Assembly: GCA_000383735.1 (NCBI GenBank) | Contig: KB912104.1 | Location: forward strand, 1-15,492 | Direction: 5' to 3' | DNA from: Verrucomicrobia bacterium SCGC AAA164-M04 | GTDB taxonomy: Bacteria; Verrucomicrobiota; Verrucomicrobiae; Verrucomicrobiales; Akkermansiaceae | DNA: 15,492 nucleotides | Part shown: piece by piece, positions 1 to 6,829 of the stretch | Layout: every line of letters begins with the position of its first letter | Position numbering within the stretch: the first letter of the stretch is position 1 | The notes under the pieces: generated by a model | What the model saw: only the letters and a program-made list of their open reading frames with translations | The model's database searches: none | Told to the model about the DNA's origin: nothing | Made by a program: the position numbers and the translations under genes

Positions 1-95
1 TTATCCTTAGGGTTAACGATGGTTACTTTCTCGTGCTCGTAAATCTTACTGTAACCGTTCACGCTGATTTTGATCTTACCGAGCTGATATTCGAT
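1..95 (-). repeat. Left arm of perfect 95-base inverted repeat
   Basis: Bases 1-95 are the exact reverse complement of 9339-9433, compared base by base with no mismatch. Identity stops sharply at base 96 (g here, t on the complement of 9338). The arm may extend beyond the left edge. It is coding sequence of the DUF1080-like gene, not a transposon end: it shows no terminal repeat, target duplication or transposase. Confidence 0.97.
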
Positions 96-587
96 GACCA
101 AATCGATCCACTCATTGAGCGCCATTTTGGAATCAGGCTCCGAAAATACCGGACCATCCGGAAGCTTGATCCGATGTCCCCCTCCTTCCAGAACTCCCAG
201 GAGAATCATGTGATGGCCAATCTGAAAACTGGGACGGCCAGGAGTGAGCTCTGGTTTTTCAAGCTTGTAGCGTAAGCGGCAGACGAATTTCTCGGGGATT
301 TTGTTCAGATGCCCCACCGGCTCCAAGCCGAGATGATGATCCCGCTTGAGCACCTTCATCGCCTCTTCACGGTTGGTGAATTGCGGCTCAATGATCAGCT
401 TTCCATCCTCGATCTTTTTTCCCTTGGCCGCCCCCCATCGTTCCTGGTTGAGTTCCCCTGCAAAGTGATCGGAGTAGACCAGCGTCCCTTTTTTGAAGAG
501 ATCGGATTTAAACTCCGGTTCTTCGGCTCGGAGGCCCATCGACATCGCGAAGATTGCAGCAACAGGAAATAGAAGGGGTTTTTTCAT
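1..587 (-). CDS. Secreted DUF1080/LamG-like protein, 5' part (runs off left edge)
   Basis: The reading frame is open from an ATG at 587-585 down to base 1, giving 195 codons without a stop, so only the N-terminal part is in the window. Residues 1-21 (MKKPLLFPVAAIFAMSMGLRA) look like a signal peptide. The mature part has the layout of a concanavalin-like DUF1080/LamG domain: an opening YSDHFAGELNQERW strand, then a long beta-rich stretch and NEWIDLVIEYQLGKIKISVN, typical of the turn before the C-terminal strands. Such proteins are exported and thought to bind or cleave glycans; no catalytic residue can be assigned here. It starts 37 bases after the anti-sigma stop and is probably in the same transcript. 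Codons from base 95 to base 1 are repeated, inverted, at 9339-9433, where the missing 3' end of this gene seems to lie. No clear Shine-Dalgarno is seen. Confidence 0.75.
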   Translation of the reverse strand, partial: MKKPLLFPVAAIFAMSMGLRAEEPEFKSDLFKKGTLVYSDHFAGELNQERWGAAKGKKIEDGKLIIEPQFTNREEAMKVLKRDHHLGLEPVGHLNKIPEKFVCRLRYKLEKPELTPGRPSFQIGHHMILLGVLEGGGHRIKLPDGPVFSEPDSKMALNEWIDLVIEYQLGKIKISVNGYSKIYEHEKVTIVNPKD

Positions 588-624
588 TATGGAAAATCGG
601 AGAAGCAGGCCCAGAACAGAGTGA

Positions 625-1578
625 CTACTTCACAACGCGCACCGGAAGATTGGGCTGCCTGGTCACGGTGAGCTGAACATCATCGACGAAATAGCCGCCT
701 AGCTTGATCGGAGTCGTTGAGGGCTTCTTGGTATTCACGTTCACCGAAATCAACGCGAGGGTGGCTTCTGGTTCCAGAATACAAGACGCGGTGATCCGCT
801 TCCCTTCTTCTCCGGGTTCAAGCCTGACGGCCTTGTTTCCGATCGCAACCGCCTCACTGATCACCTGGGGCCAGGCCTTGCCAATGGAATCCGGCGCGGC
901 CTGATAGAGATGAATGGTGCAACTCCCGGAAATTTTCGGCAGTTCGGCATCGGTCGGAGCGGACTCCCGACGAAAGCGGGCCGACAGTTCCAGAGTAAAA
1001 TGGTTGTCTGAGTTCTCGGTATCCCACTGTTGTTGGAGAGAGGTGAGGTCGATGAGCTGAAAGACATTGCAGGCGGAAGCTCCGCCGTTGGGCTTGCCGG
1101 TGACATTGGCGGTTTCTAGAAAGCGTAGGATTCGATTTCCATCTTCTTCAATGACCTCGGCCGGGTCGCCACTCCAATTGCCGAAGCCTGACGGAAACCC
1201 GAGTGGCACCGGACCAAGCGAATCTTCAAAATTACCATTCGAAACGGAGACCATTCTTTCCTCTGATTTTGGGGAGTTGATCGCCCAAACGACTCCAACT
1301 CCAAGGAGACCCACGAAAGCTCCGGCAATCACGGCGGCGGCGAGAGGCTTGGCCCAGCTAATGGAAGGAGTCCCGGAAGAGCGGGGTGGGGTGGATTCCA
1401 GATCAAAAGAGATGACTTCATCACCAAGAGCTCCATGAATGCGGGCCGCTTTGAGGTAGTCGGATCGCACTTTGGCATTGGTTTCGATTTCTTTCGAGAG
1501 TGCACCGGCTTCTTCGTCGGTGGATTGACCATCGAGGTGCTTTTGAATGAGGGTTTGCCAATCGGGGAAGTCGCTCAT
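625..1578 (-). CDS. Anti-sigma / FecR-type membrane regulator with lectin-like ectodomain
   Basis: This 317-residue protein probably holds the adjacent ECF sigma factor inactive until an extracytoplasmic signal is sensed. Residues 1-55 (LIQKHLDGQSTDEEAGAL, then an acidic helical stretch) match the short cytoplasmic helical domain found before FecR-like regulators in Planctomycetota and Verrucomicrobiota. No HxxxCxxC zinc motif is present. Residues 77-100 (WAKPLAAAVIAGAFVGLLGV) are the single membrane segment. From about 112 onward the outside part begins with VSNGNFED and is beta-rich, like jelly-roll carbohydrate-binding domains. The ATG overlaps the sigma stop codon in an ATGA arrangement, which implies translational coupling. 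The role is inferred from architecture and position; the ligand is unknown. Confidence 0.8.
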   Translation of the reverse strand: MSDFPDWQTLIQKHLDGQSTDEEAGALSKEIETNAKVRSDYLKAARIHGALGDEVISFDLESTPPRSSGTPSISWAKPLAAAVIAGAFVGLLGVGVVWAINSPKSEERMVSVSNGNFEDSLGPVPLGFPSGFGNWSGDPAEVIEEDGNRILRFLETANVTGKPNGGASACNVFQLIDLTSLQQQWDTENSDNHFTLELSARFRRESAPTDAELPKISGSCTIHLYQAAPDSIGKAWPQVISEAVAIGNKAVRLEPGEEGKRITASCILEPEATLALISVNVNTKKPSTTPIKLGGYFVDDVQLTVTRQPNLPVRVVK

Positions 1579-2105
1579 GTCTGGGCCTTTCTAATTTGTC
1601 GTTCGATGCAGGTTTGTAGCTCGCCGCGTGAACGTTGGATCGTTTTGTAGATTGCTTCGACCGTTCGGCCTTCGCGTTTTGAGAGAGATTCGGGACTGCG
1701 CCCTTCATGGTAGTAGCCTTTGATCAGACGACGGGATTTTTCGCTGAGCTTACCCAGGCAGGTCCCGAGGTGGGATTCGATGGCATGATCGAATTCCGTC
1801 GGGTGCTCCATTTCGAGTTCGAGGGCCTCGATCGCTTTTTCAGAGAATTGGGCCCGGCGTGATTCCCGTGCCAAAAAGCGTCGGGTTTCAATGCGCGTAA
1901 AGCCCATGGCCCAGTTGATAAAGGGGCGGGATGAGTCGTAGGTGTCGAACTGTCTCCAGAGAGCGACGGCCGTCTCTTGCATGATTTCCCGGGCATCGGC
2001 TCGATGCGGAACGGCGACTTGAATCGAGCGCAACATCGCCGGCTCGCTTTCGAGAAGCAAGCGGGTGAAGTGTTCGTGATTGTCTTCTGAATCCGCGACG
2101 GGCAT
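1575..2105 (-). CDS. ECF RNA polymerase sigma factor, Rhodopirellula/Verrucomicrobium type
   Basis: The 176-residue length fits a two-domain ECF sigma factor. Region 2 spans about residues 12-82 (FTRLLLESEPAMLRSI, then RADAREIMQETAVALWRQF and INWAMGFTRIETRRF); region 4 spans about 115-168 (LGKLSEKSRRLIKGYYHEG, then SPESLSKREGRTVEAIYKTI), with a helix-turn-helix in the second part. The motif order and the coupled membrane partner match the TIGR02989-type group common in Verrucomicrobiota and Planctomycetota. Its last codon overlaps the start of the anti-sigma gene by 4 bases. It probably transcribes this operon and perhaps the DUF1552/DUF1592 genes. Its own promoter should lie within 2106-2267; I found only weak -10/-35-like strings there. 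Confidence 0.9.
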   Translation of the reverse strand: MPVADSEDNHEHFTRLLLESEPAMLRSIQVAVPHRADAREIMQETAVALWRQFDTYDSSRPFINWAMGFTRIETRRFLARESRRAQFSEKAIEALELEMEHPTEFDHAIESHLGTCLGKLSEKSRRLIKGYYHEGRSPESLSKREGRTVEAIYKTIQRSRGELQTCIERQIRKAQT

Positions 2106-2396
2106 GGGTGAAAAGGATATTCTTCACAACAGGTCCACGGAAGTATGGATTATTGGACAAAAAAGTTCAGATCTTTTTCAGCCGCTGAATATCGACGCGT
2201 AAGTCTGTTCCGGTTCAGTCTGTCTAGCAGAGAAGTAGCTGCGCTGAGAGAGTAATGCCATTCACTCTTGCCACTCTCTTTTTCAATCTTCAGCATTCGC
2301 TCCCAGCTTGACCTTGCGAGTCCTTGGTCCGTCTCGTTGTGTTCCGGCAAATTGAAAAAACTTCAGATTCTTCCACTTACCCAAGATTCACTACCC
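2106..2396. other. Divergent intergenic region, sigma-factor gene / cupin gene
   Basis: These 291 bases separate the divergently read sigma-factor and cupin genes and must hold both promoters if each is transcribed from its own. I see no strong sigma-70 boxes and no T-rich terminator. On the minus strand a weak pair (CTGAAC, 17-base spacer, CATACT) precedes the sigma gene. A small inverted repeat, AGAGAGT at 2247-2253 and ACTCTCT at 2273-2279, could form a 7-bp stem in the cupin leader, but it is short. No convincing gene lies here. Confidence 0.4.
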
Positions 2397-3725
2397 ATGA
2401 CTACCTCGACGTCAATTCTCCCGGATAAACTACACGAATACCCTCAACAGGATGTGATTGATGGAGCAGGCGTCGGACCGAATTCGATTCTCGATGATTG
2501 CCTGAACGAGAACGACGGGGTGCTGCAACTTCTCCACCGTTACGCCGGGCGGACATTTTGTACGCCGGGAAAACGGATTCGCCTGGATGAGAAATCCTAC
2601 TATCCGGATTACATGGCTGGAACCGGTCTCGATGAAATTTGGATGTGCTGCACCGTTCCCATTGTGACGGGGGTCATCGATACCCGCACGGGAAAGGCAC
2701 CATTTCGTGAAGGAGAAGCACACGTCCTCACGCCGAACGGGCAAGTCATCTCGCTGCAGGATTTGATTGCGGATAATCCAAAAGCGGTCATGGGCGAGAA
2801 GATCATGGCCGTTTCAGAATCTCTGTTCGGCGAGATCACTTGGCCGATTGTGTCCAAGAAGTTCGACAATCTGAATCCAATCCCGCATCACCTACACTGG
2901 TCAAAATGGGAAGTTTACGACATCAATTCCTTCGACAACCCAGGGGTTGACCCGTCGCATTATCACACCACCGCCATGGGGCTGTATCCCTTTGTCACGA
3001 AGGATGATTTTCTGGCGTGCATGAAGAGCTGGGGAGAAAGCGAGTATAATGGGGTTCGGCATCTGTCACCGCATACCATGATGCCTCTTGATAACGGCTT
3101 CGTGATGCCGAACGGTGTGCTTCACTCACCGACGGACCTTTGCACGCACGAGTTGCACGTGACGATGGATGAGCATTTCCTCGCCGAGGACCGGACACTT
3201 GACGGCCGCATCGGCGCAGCAGATGCATTTTACGCCTGCCGGGAAGAAGACTATCCGAAGGACCGGCACGAAGACTGGGAGTGCCTAGTTGATACTTTCG
3301 ACTTCGAAGCAAACCAGGATCCTGATTTCGTGAAGAAGAATTCGCGTCCGGCCATCACCGCCGAAGAATTCGCCGGCGACGGAGTGGACGCAAAGTGGAT
3401 TGTTTACGGTGATGTTCTTGGCGACCAGAAGTGCTCTATGCTTCGTCTCACCATTGCACCCGGCGGTAGGATGAGCTTCTGCCCGGAGAGCCCTGCGCTA
3501 TTCCACACGAATGGTGGCCGCGGCCGGGTTGGGAAACTCGAAGTGCGCTATCATCAGGATATGAAGCTTGGCGAACTCTATCCTGAAATTGGATTCCTGA
3601 CGCAAGCTGCACTTGATCGCGGCGGCGTCGAAATTGAGAACACGGGCACTGTCCCGCTCGTGTTAACCTTCGACTTTCCGCAGCACGCGCATTCTCAGAC
3701 ACCCGGTGTTGCCGTTACGAGCTAG
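2397..3725 (+). CDS. Phosphomannose-isomerase-like cupin protein, substrate unknown
   Basis: I place the start at the ATG at 2397 (442 residues); the frame is open back to 2268, but those 43 codons are low-complexity and read like leader DNA. The protein has cupin features. Residues 162-172 (IPHHLHWSKWE) give an HxH...E metal-binding motif, and 233-243 (NGFVMPNGVLH) give the PxGxxH second motif. Residues 185-210 (DPSHYHTTAMGLYPF, then FLACM) resemble the conserved region after the metal site in type I phosphomannose isomerases. A second beta-barrel follows at about 335-430 (IAPGGRMSF and EIENTGTVPLVLTFDF). There is no signal peptide, so it is cytoplasmic. It could isomerise or oxidise a sugar released by the neighbouring sulfatases' pathway; that link is only positional. 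It is convergent with the sulfatase operon, 54 bases apart, without a clear terminator hairpin. Confidence 0.7.
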   Translation: MTTSTSILPDKLHEYPQQDVIDGAGVGPNSILDDCLNENDGVLQLLHRYAGRTFCTPGKRIRLDEKSYYPDYMAGTGLDEIWMCCTVPIVTGVIDTRTGKAPFREGEAHVLTPNGQVISLQDLIADNPKAVMGEKIMAVSESLFGEITWPIVSKKFDNLNPIPHHLHWSKWEVYDINSFDNPGVDPSHYHTTAMGLYPFVTKDDFLACMKSWGESEYNGVRHLSPHTMMPLDNGFVMPNGVLHSPTDLCTHELHVTMDEHFLAEDRTLDGRIGAADAFYACREEDYPKDRHEDWECLVDTFDFEANQDPDFVKKNSRPAITAEEFAGDGVDAKWIVYGDVLGDQKCSMLRLTIAPGGRMSFCPESPALFHTNGGRGRVGKLEVRYHQDMKLGELYPEIGFLTQAALDRGGVEIENTGTVPLVLTFDFPQHAHSQTPGVAVTS

Positions 3726-3779
3726 TCGATCGATTTTGGTCAATTGGTCGGGGTTTTCTTTGAGTATGAGCGACTTTGA

Positions 3780-5372
3780 TTACCGTTTCTTATTAGGTTT
3801 CAAAATTCGCGCTCCACGTGCCGGTTTGGAAGTTGCCGTTTTTGGATAGGGCATCTTGGCGTCGACTTCCTTCCGCCACTCATGGAACATCTTTTTCAGT
3901 TTTTGAGCGATTTCTGGTTTTGATTTTACGAGGTCTTGGCGTTCGCCGATATCATTCTCCAGATCGAAGAGCTGAACGGTTCCGTTTTCGTAGTATTCAA
4001 TCAATTTATATCGCCTGGAACGAATGGCGCCATTTGGACTTTGGTACCCATGATTGCTGTAGTGCGGGAAGTGCCAGTAGATCGGTCCACGTTCGTAGGG
4101 TTTCGCTTTTAAGGCGGGGACAAAGCTGCGGCCGTCTTTATGTTGATCCGGTAATGCGGGGAGGCCCAACATTTCGAGTAGGGTGGGGTAGAAGTCCGTT
4201 CCTGTCACAACGGCTTGCGAAGTGGTGTTGGCTTGGGTTTTGCCAGGCCAATGGACAACCAAGGGAACGCGAATGCCACCCTCATAGTTCCATCCTTTAG
4301 CCCCACGCAGCGGAAGATTGGAAGAAGCAAAACGGGAATCAAGTGCCTCACGAGATCCCTTGATGCCGCGATACTGATTCGAGGCCGACATACCCCCATT
4401 GTCGCCTGTGAAGACAATGATGGTGTTCTCTTCCAGTCCGAGTTTCTTCAGCTTCGCGCGAATACGCGCCAGGCTTTCGTCCGTTGCTTCAAGCATGCCG
4501 GCAAACTCGGCATTGTCTTGTTTCTGCTTCACCCACCAGACACGAGCGTCTTGGTGCGCCTTTAACTCGTCGTTTTTTGCCAACGCCTTGAGTTCTTCTT
4601 CCGTGAGTGCCGGTCCGTCCGGATTGGTTTCGAGAATGAAATCTGGCCCCTTTTGTTCCGGCATTGCCGCAAGCTTCTTACGATATTTCTCCACCAGGTC
4701 AGGGCGCCCCTGAATCGGGTCGTGAACTGCGAAGTGTTCGAGATGGACAAAGAAGGGCTGGTCCTGATTTCGCTCAATGAAATCCAAGGCTGCATCGGTT
4801 AGCTTATCGGTGTAATAATCACCTTCTTTTGCTGGCAGTTTTTTATTGTAAGCACTCCCAAAAGGATAGTGATAGGAACGAACCCATCCCGTGATCTCCT
4901 CGTCGAAACCATAGGTCTTCGGATTCACGCTCACGTGTGCTTTGCCGTAGTTTGCGGTGGCGTAGCCGTGGCGCTTGAGTGTCTCGGCCAGGGTGACTTC
5001 TTCGTCAGGCAAGGCGGTCAGTTTTTCCCCGTGATGCAGCGGCTCGTAGTCGCGCTCGGGACGTCCTCCAAGCCACTCCGTTAAGTTGGTTCGGGCTGGA
5101 TATTTTCCTGTTAAAATACTGGCCCGGCTAGGCGAGCAAACATGACAAGTGGCATAGGCATCAGTGAACCGCATGCCTTCTTTTGCCAATTGGTCGATCG
5201 CCGGAGTTTCATGGAACTGGCTCCCGTAGCAACCGACATCGCGCTGACCAAGATCATCGACGAGGAAGAAAATGATGTTGGGCCTGCCTTTGGCCGGAAG
5301 GTCTAAACTCGAAATGCCAAATGCAAAAAGGAAGACGAGAAGAGGAGGTAGGGAAAAGAGGGTTTGATTCAC
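3780..5372 (-). CDS. Secreted sulfatase (type I, Cys-type), third in operon
   Basis: This is a 530-residue formylglycine-dependent sulfatase that would hydrolyse sulfate esters of a polysaccharide outside the cytoplasm. Residues 1-28 look like a signal peptide. PNIIFFLVDDLG (31-42) carries the metal-binding aspartates D39 and D40. HVCSPSRASILTGK (77-90) is the sulfatase signature, with C79 as the residue converted to formylglycine; NYGKAH (141-146) gives the usual Lys and His; TGDNGG (322-327) holds the late metal site. The C-terminal part (YKLIEYYENGTVQLFDLEND) is the standard small domain. The order CSPSR...RTNLTEWLGG resembles SulfAtlas family S1_16, a guess without a search. The start is GTG (5372-5370), 47 bases after the previous sulfatase stop; no ATG suits the signal peptide better. 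The length is normal for the family. Confidence 0.93.
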   Translation of the reverse strand: MNQTLFSLPPLLVFLFAFGISSLDLPAKGRPNIIFFLVDDLGQRDVGCYGSQFHETPAIDQLAKEGMRFTDAYATCHVCSPSRASILTGKYPARTNLTEWLGGRPERDYEPLHHGEKLTALPDEEVTLAETLKRHGYATANYGKAHVSVNPKTYGFDEEITGWVRSYHYPFGSAYNKKLPAKEGDYYTDKLTDAALDFIERNQDQPFFVHLEHFAVHDPIQGRPDLVEKYRKKLAAMPEQKGPDFILETNPDGPALTEEELKALAKNDELKAHQDARVWWVKQKQDNAEFAGMLEATDESLARIRAKLKKLGLEENTIIVFTGDNGGMSASNQYRGIKGSREALDSRFASSNLPLRGAKGWNYEGGIRVPLVVHWPGKTQANTTSQAVVTGTDFYPTLLEMLGLPALPDQHKDGRSFVPALKAKPYERGPIYWHFPHYSNHGYQSPNGAIRSRRYKLIEYYENGTVQLFDLENDIGERQDLVKSKPEIAQKLKKMFHEWRKEVDAKMPYPKTATSKPARGARILKPNKKR

Positions 5373-5419
5373 TGATTAGGGGTGGTTGATTTTGGTGTTT
5401 GAGTTTTTTGGGGCGGTTT

Positions 5420-6829
5420 TTAAAACAGTGGCTTGCTCATCTTGGCGTTTCGTTTTTCCCAAATCTTAACCAACTCTGCCAAACGCTCAGGTTCAGTTGC
5501 AGCGAGGTCATTTGTTTCGGAGAGGTCCTTCGAGAGATCGTAGAGTTCCCATTTGGCTTTGCCTGCTCCAAGTCGTTTGCCCATGCGAACCAGCTTCCAA
5601 TCGCCGTGACGTAAAGCGGTCTTTCCTCCCTGACGCCAGAAGAGAGTCATATGAGGAACGCCGTCATTTTTTCCGGTAACAAAGGGAATCAGATCGACGC
5701 CTTCGACTTGTTTTGGTGCGGTGACTCCGGTGCTGTTGGCGGCTGCGGTCGCGAAAATATCGAAAGAGCTGACTGGCTTGTCGTAGACTTGGTCGGCGGG
5801 GATTTCGCCTTTCCATTGCATCATGAAAGGCACTCGAATCGCCCCTTCATACATCTGACCTTTCGAGCCGCGCAGAGGAAGGTTTGAGGATGTGAGTTCT
5901 TTCGTCGGGCCGCCATTGTCGCTCAGGAAAAAGACGATGGTGTTTTCTTGGAGCCCGGATTTCCGGAGCTGCTCCATCACGCGGCCAACGCTGTCGTCCA
6001 TGTTTGCCAGCATCGCTGCGAAGATACGGCGGTGGATGTCTTTGATATGGGCGAACTTTTCCATGTAGGCATTAGCGCCTTGAAGCGGACTGTGAACCGC
6101 GTTGTAGGCGAGGTAGAGAAAGAACGGTTTGTCGTCGTGGCGATCGATGAAGTCGACGGCTTCGCGAGTGAGTGCGTCGGTCAGGTACTCGGTTTCAATG
6201 ACTGGCTGCCCACCTCGGACGATTGGATTATTTGCATCATAGTCTGGTTCGTCGCTCCGCCAGGTATGATAGTGCAGATTCTTTTTTCCGATCCAGCGTC
6301 CATCCACTCCACCCGGAAGCTTTTTACGGCGCAGCAAAGTGGTAACGCCTTTGTAGGGAGGGGGGACAAAGTAGTGACCTTCATGAGTGAAGCCAAAAAA
6401 TTCATCAAAGCCGTGACGATGGGGATGATACTGCGCAGTTCCGCCCTGATGCCATTTCCCGATTAGGCCGGTGGTGTAGCCTCCGCCGTGTAGCGCCTCG
6501 GCGATCGTGATTTCCTTCGGCGGCAAACCAAAGTTAGGCTCTTCATTGAGAGGTCCGGTGGGATTGAATTCGTAGCCGAAGAGAGTTGGCGTGCGTCCGG
6601 TGAGCAGACCAGCGCGGGAGGGGCTGCAGTTCGGACCAGCCACATAACCCGAAGTAAAACGCACCCCATTTTTCGCGATTGAGTCGATGTGAGGTGTCGG
6701 GATTTGCGGATTTCCCTGACAGCTTAATTCGCCGTAGCCGAGGTCGTCGGCGAAGAGGACGATGACGTTGGGTTGTTTTGCTAGTGCGAGGCTGGAGAGG
6801 AGGGCGATGAAAAGGAGAATGCGATTCAC
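5420..6829 (-). CDS. Secreted sulfatase (type I, Cys-type), second in operon
   Basis: This 469-residue arylsulfatase-like enzyme has a signal peptide (MNRILLFIALLSSLALA, residues 1-17). QPNVIVLFADDLGYGE (19-34) supplies the metal aspartates D28 and D29; NCSPSRAGLLTGR (67-79) is the signature, with C68 as the formylglycine precursor; IGKWHQG (123-129) and LSDNGG (302-307) complete the active-site set. AVHSPLQ (245-251) contributes a further active-site His. The start codon is GTG at 6829-6827 and overlaps the TGA of the preceding sulfatase (GTGA), so translation is probably coupled. Its sequence differs clearly from both neighbouring sulfatases, implying another sulfate position or sugar. No FGE or anSME maturation gene is in the window; one is expected elsewhere in the genome. 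Confidence 0.94.
   Translation of the reverse strand: MNRILLFIALLSSLALAKQPNVIVLFADDLGYGELSCQGNPQIPTPHIDSIAKNGVRFTSGYVAGPNCSPSRAGLLTGRTPTLFGYEFNPTGPLNEEPNFGLPPKEITIAEALHGGGYTTGLIGKWHQGGTAQYHPHRHGFDEFFGFTHEGHYFVPPPYKGVTTLLRRKKLPGGVDGRWIGKKNLHYHTWRSDEPDYDANNPIVRGGQPVIETEYLTDALTREAVDFIDRHDDKPFFLYLAYNAVHSPLQGANAYMEKFAHIKDIHRRIFAAMLANMDDSVGRVMEQLRKSGLQENTIVFFLSDNGGPTKELTSSNLPLRGSKGQMYEGAIRVPFMMQWKGEIPADQVYDKPVSSFDIFATAAANSTGVTAPKQVEGVDLIPFVTGKNDGVPHMTLFWRQGGKTALRHGDWKLVRMGKRLGAGKAKWELYDLSKDLSETNDLAATEPERLAELVKIWEKRNAKMSKPLF

Noticed and set aside
309..572. An 87-codon open frame on the plus strand, and a smaller one at 33-275
   Set aside because: Both are antisense to the DUF1080-like gene, have no recognisable motif and are explained as shadows of its codon pattern.
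2247..2279. Short inverted repeat AGAGAGT / ACTCTCT in the cupin leader
   Set aside because: A seven-base stem with a 19-base loop and no T-run is too weak for a terminator or operator call.
2150..2350. A 66-codon minus-strand frame with TTG start in the sigma/cupin intergenic region
   Set aside because: The composition is protein-like, but there is no ribosome site, no motif, and it overlaps the region where the promoters must lie. It could be a gene remnant, but I cannot support it.
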